A stretch of DNA of 18,858 nt from the NCBI GenBank assembly GCA_024639445.1, contig JAHEIJ010000004.1, forward strand, positions 1 through 18,858. Direction: 5' to 3'. Positions within the stretch are counted from its first letter, which is position 1, and each line of letters opens with the position of its first letter. Shown in pieces: positions 15,140 through 18,858 of this stretch. Source of the DNA: Gammaproteobacteria bacterium. GTDB taxonomy: Bacteria; Pseudomonadota; Gammaproteobacteria; UBA6429; Thiohalophilaceae. A program made the translations under genes and the position numbers. Below the pieces are notes generated by a model. It was given only the letters and a program-made list of their open reading frames with translations. It made no database searches and was not told where the DNA came from.

Positions 15140-16339
15140 TTAGCTTATGGATTCGACATAGGCACGAATGCGTCGCGCCGCTTCGATACATTCGTCAAAC
15201 TCCGCCACCAGCGCCATGCGTACTCGCTGCTGGCCGGGATTGATGCTCTCAACCGAGCGGGACAGGTAACTGCCGGGTAGCACAGTGACGTTTTGTTGGG
15301 CGTAGAGCTCGCGTGCGAATTCCGTGTCGTCAACCGGGATTTGCGGCCAGAGGTAAAAGCCGGCGGCCGGACGCTCGACATCCAATACCGGCCGCAGGAT
15401 CTCCAGCACGGCATCAAATTTGGCGCGATATTGGTGACGATTGACCACTACATGGCTTTCATCTTGCCAGGCCTGAATACTGGCGACCTGGTGATGCGGT
15501 GGCATGGCACAACCATGGTAGGTGCGGTACTTCAGAAAACGCTTCAGCACTGCAGCATCACCCGCGACAAAGCCAGAACGGAGTCCCGGTAAATTGGAAC
15601 GTTTCGACAGACTGTGGAATACCACACAACGCCGGTAATCCTCATGACCGGCTTCAACGGCAGCCTCTAACAGGCCTACCGGGGGGTGTTTCTCATCAAA
15701 ATAGATTTCCGAATAGCACTCATCGGAGGCAATGATGAAGTCATATTTTTCCGCCAGGGCAATCAATCGCTGCAACGTGGCGCTATCGATCACCGCACCG
15801 GTAGGATTGCCGGGGGAACAAAGATATAGTAGCTGGCAGCGCTGCCAGGTTTCCGCACTCACGCTATCGAAATCGGGCACAAAACCGTTCTCGGCCAGAG
15901 TATTCAGATAAACAGGTTCAGCCCCCGCGAGCAGGGTGGCGCCTTCGTAAATCTGGTAAAACGGATTCGGCATCACCACACAGGCGTCATGCTGGCGGTC
16001 AACCACGGCCTGGGCAAAGGCGAACAGGGCTTCGCGGGTGCCGTTTACCGGCAGGACATGCTGCTCGGGATCGAGGCTGTCGGTAGGCAACTGAAAGCGT
16101 TGCGTTAGCCACCCGACAATGGCAATGCGTAAATTTATCTGACCTTTGGTCGTCGGGTAGCGGGATAAACCATCCAGCGCGCCCTGTATGGCATCAACCA
16201 CAAAGCCGGGTGCCGCATGTTTTGGCTCACCGATCGAAAGGGCAATCGGCGCCAACTCGGCAGGGGGAGTGATGCCTTGCTTGAGGTTGGCGAGTTTCTC
16301 GAACGGGTAGGGATGTAGCTTGTTGAGATCCGGGTTCAT
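15140..16339 (-). CDS. dapC: Succinyldiaminopimelate transaminase
   Basis: DapC is a PLP-dependent class I/II aminotransferase that makes N-succinyl-LL-diaminopimelate from the succinylated keto acid, using glutamate. The 399-residue protein shows the fold-type I signature: SPGNPTG with N178, ASDECY with D206, the Schiff-base lysine K246 in SLSKRSNLPGLR, and substrate-carboxylate arginine R374 in RVRMAL. The N-terminal LHPYPFEKL motif is typical of the DapC group. It leads the leftward dap operon, and its place between glnD and dapD resembles the Pseudomonas order. The ATG at 16339 lacks a clear ribosome-binding site. A weak promoter-like pair TTGCGG-N16-CATACT lies just upstream on the minus strand. 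Confidence 0.94.
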   Translation of the reverse strand: MNPDLNKLHPYPFEKLANLKQGITPPAELAPIALSIGEPKHAAPGFVVDAIQGALDGLSRYPTTKGQINLRIAIVGWLTQRFQLPTDSLDPEQHVLPVNGTREALFAFAQAVVDRQHDACVVMPNPFYQIYEGATLLAGAEPVYLNTLAENGFVPDFDSVSAETWQRCQLLYLCSPGNPTGAVIDSATLQRLIALAEKYDFIIASDECYSEIYFDEKHPPVGLLEAAVEAGHEDYRRCVVFHSLSKRSNLPGLRSGFVAGDAAVLKRFLKYRTYHGCAMPPHHQVASIQAWQDESHVVVNRHQYRAKFDAVLEILRPVLDVERPAAGFYLWPQIPVDDTEFARELYAQQNVTVLPGSYLSRSVESINPGQQRVRMALVAEFDECIEAARRIRAYVESIS

Positions 16340-16387
16340 ATTATTAATAAAAACGAGTATGTTCGTTGTTCATTGTGCCGCAAGCAA

Positions 16388-16405
16388 CCGGCAGGAAATT
16401 GCCGG
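16388..16405 (+). promoter_or_regulatory. Short perfect hairpin in the leader of the EamA gene
   Basis: CCGGCA (16388-16393) and TGCCGG (16400-16405) form a 6-bp GC-rich stem with a 6-nt loop GGAAAT. It sits 8 nt before the ATG at 16414, within the dapC/EamA divergent region. No T run follows, so it is not a classic terminator. If translation starts further upstream, it lies inside the coding region. Confidence 0.35.
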
Positions 16406-16413
16406 CCAACAAA

Positions 16414-17316
16414 ATGATGCAGAGTATAGACGAATCGATGCTGGCGATAAAACCACATCAACTTAATGCCGTTCTTAGCCTGTTATTGGCGGCAACCCTG
16501 TGGGGTGTTTTCTGGTACCCATTGCGCTTGCTGGAACAACACGGCCTGCACGGGCTATGGAGCACTTTACTGATTTATTGCGGCACCCTGCCGACCATGT
16601 TGTTGCTGATGCGTGGCCACTGGGGTGAATTTATCAAGGCACCCTGGATGTTACTGGCAATCGCTTTGGTCAGTGGGTGGTGCAATACCGCGTTTATTCT
16701 GGCGGTATTGGAAGGCAATATTGTGCGGGTGCTTTTGCTGTTCTACCTTTCGCCATTGTGGGCGACATTGATGGGTTGGTTAATCCTGCGCGAGCAGTTG
16801 CAGCGTGACTCATTGTGGGTGTTGGCCTTGGCCTTGGCCGGGGCCGTTATTATGTTATGGCATCCCGAGAGCGGGATGCCCTGGCCACAGCATCGAGCTG
16901 ATTGGCTGGCGCTTTCCTCGGGATTCAGTTTTGCCCTGGTGAATGTGCTGGTGCGTAGCACCCAGAATGTTTCGGTGTATACGAAAACCGCCAGTGCCTG
17001 GTTGGGTGTCATCGTGGTTGCCGTGCTATTGATTATGATCACCGGTCGTTCATTGGGGGACGCATCCGGCTATACCATCAGCAGTGCCCTGGTGCTCGGT
17101 GCGCTGGTGCTGGTGGTGATGACACTTACGGTGGTGTATGGCGTGACCCACTTGCCGGTATATCGATCGGCGGTGATTCTGTTGTTTGAAGTCGTGGCCG
17201 GGGCGGTTTCCGCCCAACTCCTTACCGACGAGGTTGTGTTGCTGCGTGAATGGGTTGGGGGCGGTTTTGTGATCCTGGCGGCCTATTTATCCGCCCATGC
17301 ACATATAAAATCCTGA
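16414..17316 (+). CDS. DMT superfamily transporter, EamA family
   Basis: The protein is an inner-membrane carrier with about ten hydrophobic helices arranged as two EamA repeats (about 5 helices each). The first begins at LNAVLSLLLAATLWG and the second near the WLALSSGFSFALVNVLVRS segment. EamA proteins export or import small metabolites; the substrate cannot be read here. The frame is open back to a TTG at 16366 (316 residues), but I chose the ATG at 16414 (300 residues), which gives a normal short tail before helix 1. ATG 16417 and ATG 16438 are also possible, and none has a good ribosome-binding site. It is divergent from dapC and is followed 15 bp later by a VOC-family gene, probably in one operon. 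Confidence 0.9.
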   Translation: MMQSIDESMLAIKPHQLNAVLSLLLAATLWGVFWYPLRLLEQHGLHGLWSTLLIYCGTLPTMLLLMRGHWGEFIKAPWMLLAIALVSGWCNTAFILAVLEGNIVRVLLLFYLSPLWATLMGWLILREQLQRDSLWVLALALAGAVIMLWHPESGMPWPQHRADWLALSSGFSFALVNVLVRSTQNVSVYTKTASAWLGVIVVAVLLIMITGRSLGDASGYTISSALVLGALVLVVMTLTVVYGVTHLPVYRSAVILLFEVVAGAVSAQLLTDEVVLLREWVGGGFVILAAYLSAHAHIKS

Positions 17317-17331
17317 GCGAGCAGGTTAACT

Positions 17332-17709
17332 ATGTTTAAAATTAGCGCTATACAGCATGCCAGTTTCATTATTGCGGACCTGGAGCGCGCGCTGGATTTT
17401 TATCACGGCGTGCTGGGAATGGCGATCGTCCCTGATCGACCCGAACTGGGATATCCGGGGGCCTGGCTGCAAATCCAGCAGCAGCAAATACACCTATTGC
17501 AATTACCCAACCCGGATCCGGTCGAAGGCCGACCGCAACATGGCGGGCGTGACCGGCATGTGGCTTTCGGGATCAGCGAGCTGGACTCACTGCTAGCCAG
17601 GCTCAAGACAGCGGGAATCACCTATACGCTGAGTCGTTCCGGTCGTCGCGCCTTGTTTTGTCGTGATCCGGATGGCAATGCGCTGGAGTTTATTGAAACG
17701 ACGGATTAG
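17332..17709 (+). CDS. VOC-family (glyoxalase/bleomycin resistance-like) protein
   Basis: The 125-residue protein is a small cytosolic metalloenzyme-type fold of two beta-alpha-beta-beta-beta modules. Likely metal ligands are H9 in IQHASF, H76 in DRHVAFG and E119 in GNALEFIE. The RDPDGNALEF block is the common C-terminal VOC signature. The family includes glyoxalase I, dioxygenases and antibiotic-binding proteins, so the substrate is not known. It starts 15 bp after the EamA transporter with CAGG upstream, indicating cotranscription and perhaps a shared substrate. It converges on glnD with an 82-bp gap. Confidence 0.9.
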   Translation: MFKISAIQHASFIIADLERALDFYHGVLGMAIVPDRPELGYPGAWLQIQQQQIHLLQLPNPDPVEGRPQHGGRDRHVAFGISELDSLLARLKTAGITYTLSRSGRRALFCRDPDGNALEFIETTD

Positions 17710-17791
17710 TGCCGGGGCATTAATAGCTCCGCAACTCAATTTCGTTTCACTATACCGTTGCTGGTTCGCAGCCTGTCATGAGGATATCACT

Positions 17792-18858
17792 TCAGTCAGC
17801 ATGTTCGTCGCTCAGGTAGTTGATAATAGACTGTTCAAGACACTTGAGTTGAGACGGGTCTTGTATTGGTTGGTCGCTTTTATCGGTGATATAAAAAATA
17901 TCTTCCGCCCGTTCACCAAAGGTGGCAACCCGGGCATTGCTTAACTGAATTTCACAATCATGCAATGCACGGGCAATTCGTGACAACAATCCAGGCCGGT
18001 CAAGGGCTTTTACGTGCATTTCTGTGCGGCCAAGCGTTTCATGCTGTTCGAACTCCACCTGGGTGGGAAATTTAAAATGTTTGATTTGACGTGCTAACTG
18101 GCGTGAGACTTCAGGAATGGTTTCCAGAGGTTGTGTGATATTTTCCTGCAACAGTTCCAGCAGGTGAATGGATTGATTACTTTCTCCCAAAGGATGATAT
18201 TCGTGATTGGCGACCAGGAATGAATCAAGTGAATAACCGTCACTCGTACTGAAGATTCGCGCATCCAGAATAGTGGCATTACTGCGCTCCAGCAGGGAGG
18301 TGGCTTGCAGGAAAAGGGTGTCGTAAGTCCGGGTGTAGATAAACAGTTCCGTCCCGCCGCGCTGGGGCATATCCCGCATTAAGACCACTGCCTGATCCGG
18401 ATCTTCTCGCGACAGAATGGCTTTGGTGTGCCAGATGATTTCCTCGGGCAGAAAGCGTAAAAAATATTCATCGCCGAACTTGTCCCACAGGTTGTTAATG
18501 GACTGCGGGGCATAAGGACTGTGCTTGAGTAACTGGCTCGCTTGGTTGCGGGTATCTTCAATATGTTCGGATTGCAGGACCGGGTTCTGTAACCCGCGGC
18601 GATAGGCCTGGCGTGTGGCATCATAGAGTTCCTTCAACAAGGCCCCCTTCCAGGAGTTCCAGACCTTGTCACTGGTGGCACGAATGTCGGCTACCGTGAG
18701 CAGGTAAAGATAATCAAGTCGTGATTTGTTGCCTACCTGGCACGCAAACTCATGGACCACCTCAGGATCACTGATGTCTTTACGCTGGGCCGTGGAGGAC
18801 ATCATGAGATGGTTCTGTACCAACCAGACAACCAGCTTGGTGTCATAGTCACTCAACC
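17792..18858 (-). CDS. glnD: Bifunctional uridylyltransferase/uridylyl-removing enzyme GlnD, C-terminal part (5' end outside window)
   Basis: GlnD adds UMP to PII signal proteins at low glutamine and removes it at high glutamine. The visible 354 codons correspond to roughly the last 40% of an approximately 890-residue protein. They start inside the HD (uridylyl-removing) domain, with the conserved blocks NHLMMSSTAQRKDISDP (15-31) and LDYLYLLTVADIRAT (47-61), then WNSWK. Two C-terminal ACT domains (about 169-235 and 278-350) would sense glutamine. The apparent start near 18856 is a TTG within the GLSDYDT motif, not a true start, as the frame continues through the right edge. It lies upstream of dapC on the same strand but is separated from it by two opposite-strand genes. 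Confidence 0.95.
   Translation of the reverse strand, partial: LSDYDTKLVVWLVQNHLMMSSTAQRKDISDPEVVHEFACQVGNKSRLDYLYLLTVADIRATSDKVWNSWKGALLKELYDATRQAYRRGLQNPVLQSEHIEDTRNQASQLLKHSPYAPQSINNLWDKFGDEYFLRFLPEEIIWHTKAILSREDPDQAVVLMRDMPQRGGTELFIYTRTYDTLFLQATSLLERSNATILDARIFSTSDGYSLDSFLVANHEYHPLGESNQSIHLLELLQENITQPLETIPEVSRQLARQIKHFKFPTQVEFEQHETLGRTEMHVKALDRPGLLSRIARALHDCEIQLSNARVATFGERAEDIFYITDKSDQPIQDPSQLKCLEQSIINYLSDEHAD

Overview
The window reads as part of a gammaproteobacterial chromosome, most likely from a non-enteric lineage. The evidence is the pairing yoaA-tsaB, the pairing yffB-dapE (both also seen in Escherichia coli), glnD next to dap genes, and a PBP1b gene followed by a TPR lipoprotein resembling Pseudomonas LpoP. 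Most of the window is ordinary housekeeping sequence, densely packed. I see no rRNA, tRNA, CRISPR array, insertion sequence or phage gene. The species cannot be named from this sequence alone.

Bases 1-5033 hold a signalling region. A leftward unit contains a small protein built from two copies of one module (2204-2683) and a large HEAT-repeat Ser/Thr kinase cut by the left edge (1-2189). Across an AT-rich 370-bp divergent intergenic region lies a rightward FHA-GAF-HD-GYP protein (3054-5033). A Thr/Ser kinase facing a protein that joins a phosphothreonine-binding FHA domain to a cyclic-di-GMP phosphodiesterase-type domain suggests a phosphorylation-to-c-di-GMP link. This is the most interesting part of the window, but the functional link is inference.

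Bases 5047-9433 are an envelope region: an NlpC/P60 lipoprotein (leftward), a LemA-family membrane protein, the bifunctional peptidoglycan synthase PBP1b (mrcB) and an LpoP-like TPR lipoprotein that probably activates it. The 344-bp gap between the NlpC/P60 and LemA genes carries a cluster of ATTAG/CTAAT half-sites overlapping a candidate promoter.

Bases 9510-12760 run rightward: the XPD/DinG-type helicase YoaA, the t6A37 tRNA-modification protein TsaB (overlapping by 4 nt, both with TTG starts) and an exported DUF302-like protein.

Bases 12772-16339 are a leftward lysine/diaminopimelate operon, in transcription order dapC, dapD, yffB (ArsC-like) and dapE. Together these encode three enzymes of the succinylase branch that feeds peptidoglycan and lysine. 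A rightward DMT/EamA transporter and VOC-family protein (16414-17709) separate dapC from the C-terminal part of glnD, which is leftward and cut by the right edge.
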